NCBI RefSeq assembly: GCF_000373245.1
Contig: NZ_KB890757.1
Span: 124,001-188,000 of the forward strand
Length of the DNA: 64,000 bases
Source of the DNA: Echinicola pacifica DSM 19836
GTDB taxonomy: Bacteria; Bacteroidota; Bacteroidia; Cytophagales; Cyclobacteriaceae
Direction: 5' to 3'
Part shown: positions 50,369 to 58,987 of the stretch, one piece after another
Numbering within the stretch: the stretch's first letter is position 1
How the letters are laid out: every line of letters starts with the position of its first letter
The notes under the pieces: generated by a model
Databases searched by the model: none
What the model was told of the DNA's origin: nothing
The model's input: only the letters and a program-made list of their open reading frames with translations
Translations under genes and position numbers: made by a program

Positions 50369-51628
50369 ATGACTAAAATTGATATAAAGGAGATTGGTAA
50401 AGGAAGGAGAGGATTTATAAAAAAAGCATCACTTTCTGCCTTTGCCACAGCCATGGGCTTAGACATCGTTTTTGGGGGCAATATGCCTGAGGGCTATGTG
50501 CCAGTTGTTTTCCAGGATGATGATCCGTATAAATTGTTTAGCAAGAATAAAGAACTAAAAGTTCTTAATAGTAAGCCGTGGAATATTGAGTCTATGCCTC
50601 ATCTTTTGGATGATAAGGTGACACCTGCCAGCAAGATGTTTGTGAGAAATAATGGCTTAATTCCTGCGGAAATAAATGTAAGGGCCTGGCAATTGACCTT
50701 TGATGGCGAATCAGTAAATGCCCCAAAAACCTATAGCTTGCAGGACTTGAAGACGAAGTTTAAGCATTATACTTACCAGTTGACGATTGAATGTGGAGGG
50801 AATGGCAGAAGTGAGTTCTTTCCACCAGCAAGTGGTAATCAGTGGGAGACCGGAGCGGTGGCCTGTGCCAATTGGACAGGAGTAAGGCTTAAGGATGTTC
50901 TTGCTGATGTTGGGATTAAGGATGATGCGGTTTATATAGGGTATCATGCAGCGGATGTACACCTATCAGGAAATCCGGACAAGGAGCCGATTTCAAGGGG
51001 TGTTCCTATCTCCAAGGCTCTTCAGGAGGAAACGTTGCTTGCATTTCAGATGAATGGAGAAGATATTCCTCTTGCTCATGGCTATCCCTTACGGCTAGTC
51101 GCAGGGGGATACCCTGCCTCCGTATCTGGTAAGTGGCTGACGGGGATATCCATAAGAGACAAGGTGCATGATGGGTCAAAAATGGAGGCGCCTTCCTATC
51201 GTGTGCCTTGCAAGCCCGTGGCTCCCGGAGATACGGTAGCTGATGAGGACATGTGCATTATCGAATCTATGCCGGTAAAATCACTTATAACTTACCCTAA
51301 AACCGGCGCTGTTCTATCTTCTGGCCAAAAACTCGAAGTCCGTGGTCATGCCTGGGCTGGAGAGCTGGAGGTCACGAAGCTCGAAGTTTCTACGGATTTT
51401 GGAGGGACCTGGCAGCAAGCCACGCTTCAGAAGCCTGCAAATCGCCTGGCTTGGCAACATTTTTCAGCCACGCTGAGCTTTCCTCAGGATGGGTATTACG
51501 AAGTCTGGGCAAAGGCCACCGACTCAAATGGCACTAGCCAGCCTATGGTGGTTCCCGGATGGAATCCAAAAGGATACCTCAATAATGCATGTCATAGAAT
51601 AGCAGTTAAGGTGGGCGATAATGGATAA
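50369..51628 (+). CDS. Molybdopterin-dependent sulfite-oxidase-like protein, Tat-exported
   Basis: 419 residues. The N-terminus has a twin-arginine signal (GKGRRGFIKKASLSAFATAM, 20 residues). The Moco-binding core carries the cysteine ligand Cys142 in TIECGGNGRSE, and GYPASVSGKWLTGISIRD forms the substrate/cofactor loop of the family. The C-terminal 120 residues form the Mo-co dimerisation (Ig-like) domain. It likely oxidises sulfite, or a related reduced compound, in the periplasm and passes electrons to the cytochrome c encoded next, which it overlaps by 8 bp. TATTTTTG at 50313-50320 is a possible -7 box without a -33 partner. Confidence 0.85.
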   Translation: MTKIDIKEIGKGRRGFIKKASLSAFATAMGLDIVFGGNMPEGYVPVVFQDDDPYKLFSKNKELKVLNSKPWNIESMPHLLDDKVTPASKMFVRNNGLIPAEINVRAWQLTFDGESVNAPKTYSLQDLKTKFKHYTYQLTIECGGNGRSEFFPPASGNQWETGAVACANWTGVRLKDVLADVGIKDDAVYIGYHAADVHLSGNPDKEPISRGVPISKALQEETLLAFQMNGEDIPLAHGYPLRLVAGGYPASVSGKWLTGISIRDKVHDGSKMEAPSYRVPCKPVAPGDTVADEDMCIIESMPVKSLITYPKTGAVLSSGQKLEVRGHAWAGELEVTKLEVSTDFGGTWQQATLQKPANRLAWQHFSATLSFPQDGYYEVWAKATDSNGTSQPMVVPGWNPKGYLNNACHRIAVKVGDNG

Positions 51629-52100
51629 ACAGATAATAGAAGCATTAAAGAAACTGGTGGGGCTGGTTTTGGTATTAGCCCTTACTCTATGCGGATTGAT
51701 AGGCGGTCTGGTCTTGCTGAAATTGGACCCTGAAGCCTTCTCGGTTTTTGATGAGGAAGTGGAAAAACAACCTGCGGAGATTCCTGAGGCGACTTTTGCT
51801 GGAGATGACTTAGTCAAAGATGGTGTTCATGTGGCCACTGGCTTTGTTGCAAAAGATGGGTACGAAACGGTTATCGCAAACTGTACCAATTGCCATTCGG
51901 CAAACCTAATCACCCAAAACCGGGGAGATGAAGCCAGATGGCGTGAATTGATCGCCTGGATGCAGGAAACACAAGGCCTGTGGGATCTCGGAGCCAATGA
52001 GGATATTATCGTCTCCTATTTATCTGAATATTACGCCCCCGTGCAGCGAGGTCGTCGCCCAAATCTTCAGGATATCGAATGGTATCCTCTCAACGATTAG
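51621..52100 (+). CDS. Membrane-anchored monohaem cytochrome c, partner of the sulfite-oxidase-like protein
   Basis: 159 residues. An uncleaved N-terminal membrane helix (about 13-33) anchors a periplasmic domain with one haem motif CTNCH (88-92). Met114 in AWMQETQGLW is a plausible axial ligand. The pair looks like SorA-SorB sulfite dehydrogenases. The start overlaps the end of the Mo-protein gene in another frame, so the two are coupled. Confidence 0.85.
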   Translation: MDKQIIEALKKLVGLVLVLALTLCGLIGGLVLLKLDPEAFSVFDEEVEKQPAEIPEATFAGDDLVKDGVHVATGFVAKDGYETVIANCTNCHSANLITQNRGDEARWRELIAWMQETQGLWDLGANEDIIVSYLSEYYAPVQRGRRPNLQDIEWYPLND

Positions 52101-52125
52101 ATTTTGATTATAAATCCTTAATTGA

Positions 52126-52159
52126 AACCAGCCTCAGTAACCTTTGAGGCTGGTTTTTT
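52126..52159 (+). terminator. Terminator after the sulfite-oxidase-like operon
   Basis: AACCAGCCTCA/TGAGGCTGGTT with an 8-nt loop and six T residues. Confidence 0.93.
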
Positions 52160-52255
52160 GTTTTTGTGTTTAATATTTTGAGAAAAATGTTAAACAAAAC
52201 TACCGACCTTGAGTTATTGGTTTATAAGAGATTTTAAAACACAATCATTTAAACC

Positions 52256-53200
52256 ATGAAAAATTCAAAAGTTAGGTTTCCGATTTTGCTGGCAATTTTT
52301 TCCAGCTGGATGTTTTTGGTAGCGTGTAATGACGACGATGAGCCTACCCCAGTTGCACAAGAAGACATTGTGGATATCGTAGTAGGAAGCGATAATTTCA
52401 CCACCTTGGAAGCCGCAGTTATTCAGGCGGATTTGGTGAGCACCTTGCAGGGGGATGGGCCTTTTACAGTTTTTGCACCTACGGATGATGCATTTACCGC
52501 TTTCCTCGAAGACAACGATATGTCTGCCTCTGATCTGCTAGCCAATGATGATTTGGCAGGTATCCTTACTTACCATGTGCTTTCGGGAGAGGTGGTGGCC
52601 TCGGCGGTCATGCCTGGAGAAGTGACCACGGTGAATGGCGCAAGTTTTTATGTCAGTGAAGATGCCAATGGCGCTATCTGGATTAATGGTGCCGCTAAGG
52701 TGACTACTACCGATATCATGGCTACCAATGGCCTTATTCATGTGTTGGACTATGTGATTATGCCGCCATCCTCTTCTATTGCGGAGATTGCTGTGGCTAA
52801 GACCATGGAGGAGATGCCGGAATTTACTCAACTAGTGGGCGCGCTGAGCAGGGCGAATCTAGTGGAGGCAGTAAGTGGAGATGAGGGTGATTTGACTGTT
52901 TTTGCACCAACAGATGCCGCTTTCCAGGCTTTATACGATAGCAATCCTTCATGGAATGATTTTAATGACATTCCTCTAGAGACTTTGACGGCCGTGTTGA
53001 CGGCCCATGTGGTTCCGGCTAGAGCCTTTGCTCAGGATCTCAGAACAGGGACTTCTCTGGCCACACTGAATGCTGATGCCGTTTTGCAGGTGGATCTGGA
53101 CGCGATGACTGTAGGTGGCGCTTCGCTTAATGCTGATATGTTAAATATTCATGCCACAAATGGCGTCATCCATGTGATTAATGAGGTGATTCTTCCTTAA
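52256..53200 (+). CDS. Lipoprotein with two fasciclin (FAS1) domains
   Basis: 314 residues. Lipoprotein signal ending at Cys24 (FLVACNDDD). Two FAS1 repeats follow, about 35-165 and 170-314; each has the TVFAPTDDAF/TVFAPTDAAF motif near its start and the ATNGLIHVLDYVIMP or ATNGVIHVINEVILP motif at its end. FAS1 domains mediate adhesion, often to polysaccharides; the ligand here is unknown. It is a single-gene unit. Confidence 0.95.
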   Translation: MKNSKVRFPILLAIFSSWMFLVACNDDDEPTPVAQEDIVDIVVGSDNFTTLEAAVIQADLVSTLQGDGPFTVFAPTDDAFTAFLEDNDMSASDLLANDDLAGILTYHVLSGEVVASAVMPGEVTTVNGASFYVSEDANGAIWINGAAKVTTTDIMATNGLIHVLDYVIMPPSSSIAEIAVAKTMEEMPEFTQLVGALSRANLVEAVSGDEGDLTVFAPTDAAFQALYDSNPSWNDFNDIPLETLTAVLTAHVVPARAFAQDLRTGTSLATLNADAVLQVDLDAMTVGGASLNADMLNIHATNGVIHVINEVILP

Positions 53201-53247
53201 TCCCTGGTCGATAAGGCTGTGTTTACGAATGTGGAACAATTAATGGG

Positions 53248-53279
53248 AAAGCTACTCACTTATGGTGGGTAGCTTTTTT
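53248..53279 (+). terminator. Terminator after the fasciclin lipoprotein
   Basis: AAAGCTACTCAC/GTGGGTAGCTTT with a 5-nt loop, then T residues. Confidence 0.9.
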
Positions 53280-53376
53280 GGTGCTTAACTTCCAGGCTTG
53301 CTGATGAATCTTGCCAACTTTTCCAAACCTTAAGCGACATGGATGAGTTGAATAAAAGGAGCAAAATAGTTAATAC

Positions 53377-54477
53377 ATGATGCTGATGCAGAAGACTTTT
53401 CCCAGGCGTATTTTTTCAAGATGGCTTTTTATGGCCACCAGTTTATTCTTTTTGGGAGCTCAACAGGCTTTCTCCCAAAGTCCTGTTTACGTCGATTTGA
53501 CTCCCGAAAACTCGTCCACTAAGATGAAGTCCTATTTTATAGACAAAGTGGAGGGGACTGGAACTATGGCTGCTGGCTTTGGCCAAATATATACCTCCAG
53601 GGAGTCTAAGGTGCAGATTAGTTTTGAGGGAGATCCTGGGGTGGGAATTTTAGACTATATAAATAAAAGCCATGGCAGCCCTGATCAAGAATGGCCTGTC
53701 ACCATCCGTGTGGACCATCTAAGTGTAAGTGAGCAAAGCAAAAATGGCAGCGTTCAGGGGGAGTTGAAGGTTCATTTAGGCTTCTATCTTCAGGCGGGGG
53801 ATTCCTTGGTTCACCTTGCGGATTTTAAGGGCGGCGCCAATTACCAGCGCTCGCCTGGTAAATACTCTGCGATTCCCAGCTCTTTAAAGCGCTCTTTTGA
53901 AAATTCCATTGCTTATCTGAACGAATGGTTTGCCCTTAATGAATTTTCTCACCCACTTTTAGCCAAGGGAGTACAAGTAAATATCATGGATTATACCGGG
54001 CCAAACCGTGGTGATACGGTCTTTTACAGTAAGGATCAAGTGCTGAAATGGTCGGATTTCAAGGCCCGGCCTCATGCAGGGAGCAAATTTGCCGCCTCTA
54101 TTTTTACTAGTTTCGCCTGGGAGGGGAATACTAAGGTGGTGGATGGAGTCCTGCAATTAGATTTTTGGGTGAAGGTATTTATGCTTCAGCAATCTTCCTG
54201 GGTCAAGAGCACGGCGAAAAATGACTATGGATTAGCGCATGAGCAATTGCATTTTGATATTACTAAACTGGTGGTGGAGCGATTTAAGGAAAATCTCCTC
54301 CAGGAGGAAATGGATCCAAGCAATTATGACGCTCAGATCGGTTATTGGTATATCGAAACCTATCGAGAGATGAACAAACTTCAGGAGCAATACGATTCAG
54401 AAACTTCTCATGGGCAAAATAAAGCCGCCCAAGCGCGCTGGCGGAAATTTATAGATGAAGAGCTAGCGAAGTACTAG
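53377..54477 (+). CDS. Putative secreted zinc metallopeptidase (DUF922-like)
   Basis: 366 residues. A basic N-terminus and hydrophobic stretch (about 17-33, ending AFSQ) suggest a signal peptide. The C-terminal half resembles DUF922: LKWSDFKARPHAGSKFAAS, followed by a zinc-peptidase motif HEQLH (288-292) within AHEQLHFDITKLVVERF. The first half has no recognised domain. Predicted to be an envelope or secreted peptidase; activity is inferred from the motif. The gene ends 8 bp from the end of the convergent LamG-like gene and the two lack a shared terminator. Confidence 0.7.
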   Translation: MMLMQKTFPRRIFSRWLFMATSLFFLGAQQAFSQSPVYVDLTPENSSTKMKSYFIDKVEGTGTMAAGFGQIYTSRESKVQISFEGDPGVGILDYINKSHGSPDQEWPVTIRVDHLSVSEQSKNGSVQGELKVHLGFYLQAGDSLVHLADFKGGANYQRSPGKYSAIPSSLKRSFENSIAYLNEWFALNEFSHPLLAKGVQVNIMDYTGPNRGDTVFYSKDQVLKWSDFKARPHAGSKFAASIFTSFAWEGNTKVVDGVLQLDFWVKVFMLQQSSWVKSTAKNDYGLAHEQLHFDITKLVVERFKENLLQEEMDPSNYDAQIGYWYIETYREMNKLQEQYDSETSHGQNKAAQARWRKFIDEELAKY

Positions 54478-54485
54478 TTCGGTCT

Positions 54486-55181
54486 TTAGAAGAAAGGTTT
54501 TGGGGCTTCTTCATTCTTTTTAGTCCAGATCTTTAGGTTGTCATACCTTCCTGTATCATCAAAACTGCCCAAACCTATTTTCCCAAATCCAAAGTGGAGG
54601 TCTGAAGCCACCATGATTGGCTGCTCCATATCATCAAAATACACTTCAATGCTTCCCGATTCCAGATCTCTGATGATCTTAATATGATGCCAGGAGTCCG
54701 TGGTGCCCCAGTCAATTCCATTGTTGATTTTGGTGGCAATAGCCTTTCGTTCTTCATTGTTCACCAGAAAAATATTATGAGCATGGGGATCAGGAACGGA
54801 TGCGATATGGGTATAGTAAAAGTTCTCTGGGTTCTGTGCTCCAAAAATGAGGCATAAGTCCCGATGGCCATATTCTCTTCCTGTCTGCTGTAAATCAATC
54901 TCCATAATAAAACTGCCTACCTCAGGGCTGTTCACAATCGCAATATTAAAAGGGGAACGAAAGCGAGGGCTGTATTGACTTTGCTGAGAAAGTTCCAAAA
55001 CCTTCCCATTAGGGGTTTCTATAATTTGCCAAGCCTTATCATCGGTCATCCTAAAATGGGAAATGGCCTGATACGACTCGAAATTTTCTTCAAAAACTAA
55101 TTCATAGCCCTCATGCTGGCTTTGCCCATAGGTGCTGCCGTAAATCATAAAGCTGAATATAAAAAGGTGGAAGGACTTCAT
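54486..55181 (-). CDS. Secreted LamG/DUF1080-like beta-sandwich protein
   Basis: 231 residues. A signal peptide (about 1-19, cleaved near YGQS) is followed by a jelly-roll pattern: EENFESY, the IIKI/WHHIKIIRDLESGSIEVYFDD segment and the final GKIGLGSFDDTGRYDNLKIW. This is typical of concanavalin-like folds such as LamG and the 3-keto-disaccharide hydrolase (DUF1080) group, which bind or act on carbohydrate. No catalytic residues can be assigned. It overlaps no other gene. Confidence 0.7.
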   Translation of the reverse strand: MKSFHLFIFSFMIYGSTYGQSQHEGYELVFEENFESYQAISHFRMTDDKAWQIIETPNGKVLELSQQSQYSPRFRSPFNIAIVNSPEVGSFIMEIDLQQTGREYGHRDLCLIFGAQNPENFYYTHIASVPDPHAHNIFLVNNEERKAIATKINNGIDWGTTDSWHHIKIIRDLESGSIEVYFDDMEQPIMVASDLHFGFGKIGLGSFDDTGRYDNLKIWTKKNEEAPKPFF

Positions 55182-55373
55182 ACTATTGTGGTTAAGGGTC
55201 TAAATGAGCTGTGAATATATTAAAAATTAAGGATACTGCAGAATCTTTTCAACATTAGTAAAACCTATTACGTAATGTTATAAGGGAGTTCAACCTCTTC
55301 CAAATGAGGAAAAGATTTTTGAGTTTGAAAAGAACGGGTTTACAATTTGATGCGAGTTATAAAAATATTAAAC

Positions 55374-55421
55374 AAAAAAAAGCCGATCATTCTACGTGCG
55401 GAAGTAGTGATCGGCCTTTTT
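55374..55421. terminator. Orphan bidirectional terminator
   Basis: GCCGATCA/TGATCGGC outer stem with CTAC/GTAG inner stem, flanked by eight A residues and by CTTTTT. No annotated gene ends here. A near-consensus promoter lies just upstream. Confidence 0.8.
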
Positions 55422-55778
55422 GAATAATAACCCTAACAAACCAGATAATCTTTATCTTATACAAATAAAGAAAATATTTATATAATAAACAAATAAAACG
55501 AAACTAAAAATAGTTTTGAAATCTTGTATTTTATCATTTGATTAGAGTATTGGAGGGTGAGCAGGTGATTTTGATTATAGATCCTTGTATTTTCGAAAGC
55601 ATATTTTTTAGACAATGGGCTTTTGATAGAGAGAGTTGAAAGGTTTATAGCCAAAGAATTCGGGCTAACCGAAAATTTTATAGATAGATTATTTTATAAT
55701 ATTATTTCATTTTAAACGATATTATTATGACAAGTATGACTTTTTATGTTTCAAAATGTTCTTGTTTGAGAATGCTGT

Positions 55779-55808
55779 TTGATAAATGAAAGTAATTAGG
55801 TAATTTTC
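55779..55808 (+). promoter_or_regulatory. Possible promoter of the DeoR-type regulator
   Basis: TTG at 55779-55781, a 19-bp spacer and TAATTTTC at 55801-55808 (last base differs from consensus). Confidence 0.45.
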
Positions 55809-55864
55809 GAAAGGTTATTGCAAGTGTGTCAGTCAGAATTAGAAAAGTAAAAAATATATAAATT

Positions 55865-56623
55865 ATGAAGAAAACAGCGCAGCGTAGGTCTCACATCCTG
55901 GATGTATTGGAGGAAAATGGCCAAGTAAATGTTAGTGAATTAAGTAAATCTTTAGGAGTTAGTGAAGTGACTATAAGGAATGACTTGGCTAATCTAGAGC
56001 GAAATAAACTGTTGGTCCGTGCTCATGGCGGGGCCTTCAAAACCAATAATATGGCGCTTCCAGTTACGGAAAAGAAAAAAATTAATCTGGATCTAAAAAA
56101 GAAAATTGGTAAAAAAGCGGTCTCCCTTATTGAAGAGGGGGATTCAATTATCCTTGATTCTGGTACCACGACTTTTGAGATTTCTAGTAATTTGGGCAAA
56201 TTTGAGAAACTTACGGTAATTAGTAATGCACTGGATATTGTGAATAACCTTGCGAGTTATGATAATCTGGAGGTGATGATGCCAGGTGGTTTTTTGAAGG
56301 AATTCTCCATGTCACTGGTAGGACCTATGGCGGAGAGAAACCTCAAGCAGCTGCATTGCAATAAGCTGTTTTTGGGAGTGGATGGTTTCAAGCCAGATGT
56401 GGGGGTATTTACCCACTATATGGAGGAAGCGTATTTGAATCAAATTATGATCGAAATCGCAGAAGAGGTGATTGTGGTTTCTGATTCTACCAAATTCAAA
56501 AAAATTGGCTTAGCCTATATCGCTGGATTTAATCAGGTGGATAAGGTAATTACTGATTCAGGTATTGAGCCAGAATTCATAAAAATGCTGGAACGTAATA
56601 ATGTGGAAGTGATCATCGCTTGA
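55865..56623 (+). CDS. DeoR/GlpR-family transcription regulator (AgaR-like)
   Basis: 252 residues. The N-terminal winged helix-turn-helix (about 6-60: RRSHILDVLEENGQVNVSEL, 20 residues, and VTIRNDLANLERNKLLVRAHGGA region) is followed by a sugar-phosphate-sensing DeoRC domain (DSGTTTFEIS, NALDIVNNLA, LGVDGF). This family usually represses sugar catabolic genes and responds to a phosphorylated sugar. The neighbour is a beta-N-acetylhexosaminidase, so an amino sugar is the likely signal (inference). Confidence 0.92.
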   Translation: MKKTAQRRSHILDVLEENGQVNVSELSKSLGVSEVTIRNDLANLERNKLLVRAHGGAFKTNNMALPVTEKKKINLDLKKKIGKKAVSLIEEGDSIILDSGTTTFEISSNLGKFEKLTVISNALDIVNNLASYDNLEVMMPGGFLKEFSMSLVGPMAERNLKQLHCNKLFLGVDGFKPDVGVFTHYMEEAYLNQIMIEIAEEVIVVSDSTKFKKIGLAYIAGFNQVDKVITDSGIEPEFIKMLERNNVEVIIA

Positions 56624-56664
56624 TGAGCATACCTGTTCGGGAAGTGTTTTAAAATCAAAATTAT

Positions 56665-56711
56665 AAAAAGCAGTAGGCACCCATGATAGTTGATGCCTAC
56701 TGCTTTTTTTT
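56665..56711. terminator. Bidirectional terminator between regulator and hexosaminidase
   Basis: AAAAAGCAGTAGGCA/TGCCTACTGCTTTTT, a 15-bp perfect stem with a 14-nt loop and T residues on both exits. Confidence 0.93.
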
Positions 56712-56713
56712 GT

Positions 56714-58639
56714 TTAAAGCTGAATAGGTAATGAAAACTCGTTACTTTGTCTGCCTTCCGGGGTGATGATGATATAGCGTAATTCTAGCGGGCCTTGTTC
56801 CTTAGTAGTGTAAGGGGCTAAGAATGGGCCTGAGTATAAGTTGGCGGTTTGGTCGGCTTTATGGCCATCCACCGAGTAGTAAACCGTGCTGCCTTCTACC
56901 AGAGCGTCGATACTGATGCTGAGTTTAGGGCTGTTTGGGGCCTGATTGATACTAACTTTAGCCTCAGGAATACGATAAAATACATCTAATTTTTCCAGCT
57001 CAGATAGTCTTCTTGGTAGTCTTTGGGTACTAAATTCCTCGTAGTCCTTATCCTGGTTGTTGGTCCAGCCTACCTCTGCTATGGCCAGGGCTCTAGGAAA
57101 GAGATGGTATTCCATTTTATTGTCGGTAGCGATATATTCTGTCCATAAATTCCCTTGTACGCCTAGGATATGCTTTTGCTGCTCCTTTGTCAGAGAGCTA
57201 GGGCGCGGATGGTAGCTATATACTTTTTCCAAAGACAAAAATCCGCCAATTGCTAATGGCTCGTCCTTAGTGTCTTCTGATTGATAATGATCGATATACA
57301 TATGGCTATTTGGGGACATGATCACATCGTGGTTCATCTGTGCGGCTTGGATGCCTCCTTTTTCACCTCTCCAGCTCATTACCGTGGCATTGGGGGCAAG
57401 TCCTCCTTCTAATATCTCATCCCATCCGATCAGGTCCCGGCCATTTTTATTGAGGAATTTTTCCATTCGGGTAATGAAATAACTCTGAAGCTCATGTTCA
57501 TCGGCTAGCTTTTCTTTCTTGATTACCTGTTGCGCGAGCTCTGAAGTTTTCCAGTGATCTTTTGGCACTTCGTCTCCACCGATATGAATATAATGACTTG
57601 GGAAGATTTCCATTACCTCGGTCAAAATGTCCTCAAGGAAGGTGAAGGTTTCTTCTTTTACACCGTAGATATTAGGGTGTACTCCCCAAATACCGGGCAC
57701 GGTGGTGTTAAGATCATTGTCGTAAGCTTCTCCTTTTTCGTTTTTTGCAGGAATATTACCTTGCAGCACATTCTCTAATTTAGGATCATAGTCTTTGCTG
57801 TCGAAACTGCTAAACTCTGGATAAGCCGTCAATGCCGCGGAGCTATGTCCTGGAAGTTCGATCTCTGGGATCACGGTGATCATCCTTTCGGCAGCATATC
57901 GCACGATTTCCTTGGCTTCCTCCTGAGTGTAATATCCTCCGTGTTTCTGTCCATCAAAGACGAAAGGCTTGAAATCATAATACTGACCAATGATGGTGGA
58001 GTCACGGTAAGCGGCTATCTCTGTAAGTTTTGGGTACTTTTTGATCTCTAATCTCCAGCCCTGATCTTCCGTGAGGTGCCAGTGGAGTTTGTTGAATTTA
58101 TAATGAGCCATAAGGTCAATCATATTTTTGATCTGATCTACCTCGAAGAAATGCCTGGCTACATCGAGCATAATGCCTCTATAGGCAAATTCGGGCTCAT
58201 CAGTAATGCTTACTGCTGGCACGGATAGGGAGCTGCCTGGCTCTATTAGCTGCAATAAAGTTTGAAGCCCATAGAATATTCCCTGCTCACTTCCGCTAAT
58301 TTCGATGTTTTCAGAAGTTACATCCATCCGGTACGCTTCAGTATTGGTCGCTTCCACATCTGTGTGTAGTTCAATATGGGCTTGACTTGGGGCAATGCTT
58401 GTGACAGGTAGTCTAAGGCCATGAATTCTCTCCAAAAAGTCATTGAATATGCTAGCTGATTTTCTGCCTACCTCATCCTGGGTGACGATAGCAGTGGATT
58501 TGCTGAGTAGGAATTTTCCTGTGCTCGTTTGAATAGATGCAGGTTTGGGGACAACGGTAATGGGCTCGCTATTCTGGGAATGTGCTAATTGGAAGCTTAA
58601 AAGCCCGATAATTAGTAAGGGTATTGATCTCAATCTCAT
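56714..58639 (-). CDS. Beta-N-acetylhexosaminidase, GH20
   Basis: 641 residues. A signal peptide (about 1-21) is followed by a small GH20b domain (about 25-145), the catalytic TIM barrel (about 150-500) and a C-terminal FN3/chitobiase-like region. The catalytic pair is Asp356-Glu357 in HIGGDEVPKDHW; the HWHLTEDQGWRLEIKKYPKL segment (20 residues) and ELPGHSSAAL fit the barrel. It removes terminal GlcNAc/GalNAc by substrate-assisted catalysis in the periplasm or outside the cell. Convergent with the DeoR-type gene. Confidence 0.95.
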   Translation of the reverse strand: MRLRSIPLLIIGLLSFQLAHSQNSEPITVVPKPASIQTSTGKFLLSKSTAIVTQDEVGRKSASIFNDFLERIHGLRLPVTSIAPSQAHIELHTDVEATNTEAYRMDVTSENIEISGSEQGIFYGLQTLLQLIEPGSSLSVPAVSITDEPEFAYRGIMLDVARHFFEVDQIKNMIDLMAHYKFNKLHWHLTEDQGWRLEIKKYPKLTEIAAYRDSTIIGQYYDFKPFVFDGQKHGGYYTQEEAKEIVRYAAERMITVIPEIELPGHSSAALTAYPEFSSFDSKDYDPKLENVLQGNIPAKNEKGEAYDNDLNTTVPGIWGVHPNIYGVKEETFTFLEDILTEVMEIFPSHYIHIGGDEVPKDHWKTSELAQQVIKKEKLADEHELQSYFITRMEKFLNKNGRDLIGWDEILEGGLAPNATVMSWRGEKGGIQAAQMNHDVIMSPNSHMYIDHYQSEDTKDEPLAIGGFLSLEKVYSYHPRPSSLTKEQQKHILGVQGNLWTEYIATDNKMEYHLFPRALAIAEVGWTNNQDKDYEEFSTQRLPRRLSELEKLDVFYRIPEAKVSINQAPNSPKLSISIDALVEGSTVYYSVDGHKADQTANLYSGPFLAPYTTKEQGPLELRYIIITPEGRQSNEFSLPIQL

Positions 58640-58890
58640 AATGAAATAATATTAAATGGAGTTTTCTTGACTATAAATATATTCATAAAAGAAAGATAAC
58701 GAAAATATTATTGCCTAAAAGATAAAGTTTTGAAGATTATTATTGATTTCCACCACTTACATAGAGCGAGTAGGCTAGTTGTTTCTATAGCTGGGGACTT
58801 GCTTGATGAGAGTGGGTTTGGGTAAGCACTAATAAAGAGGTGATCGCCTCAAGGATAGGGCAGGTTTAAAGTAAGGGATGATGATATAAG
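58640..58890. other. Intergenic region downstream of ald, upstream of the GH20 gene
   Basis: This holds the leader of the leftward GH20 gene; no gene, repeat or convincing promoter is seen. Confidence 0.5.
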
Positions 58891-58918
58891 AAAAAAAAGG
58901 CTCCTAAAAAGGAGCCTT
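58891..58918 (-). terminator. Terminator of ald
   Basis: On the minus strand AAGGCTCC/GGAGCCTT with a 6-nt loop is followed by eight T residues. Confidence 0.92.
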
Positions 58919-58987
58919 ATGATATATTTGGGTGATATTCAATTCAATGAGAAAGGCCAGTGGTAATAATCGCTGACCGGAAGGATA

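Larger units (their letters stand above)
55182..55864. other. 683-bp gene-free region upstream of the DeoR-type regulator
   Basis: No gene is visible. It contains an orphan bidirectional terminator (55374-55421), a CCTC...GAGG hairpin near 55293-55308, ATTACGTAAT near 55268-55277 and a probable promoter for the regulator at 55779-55808. Confidence 0.55.
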
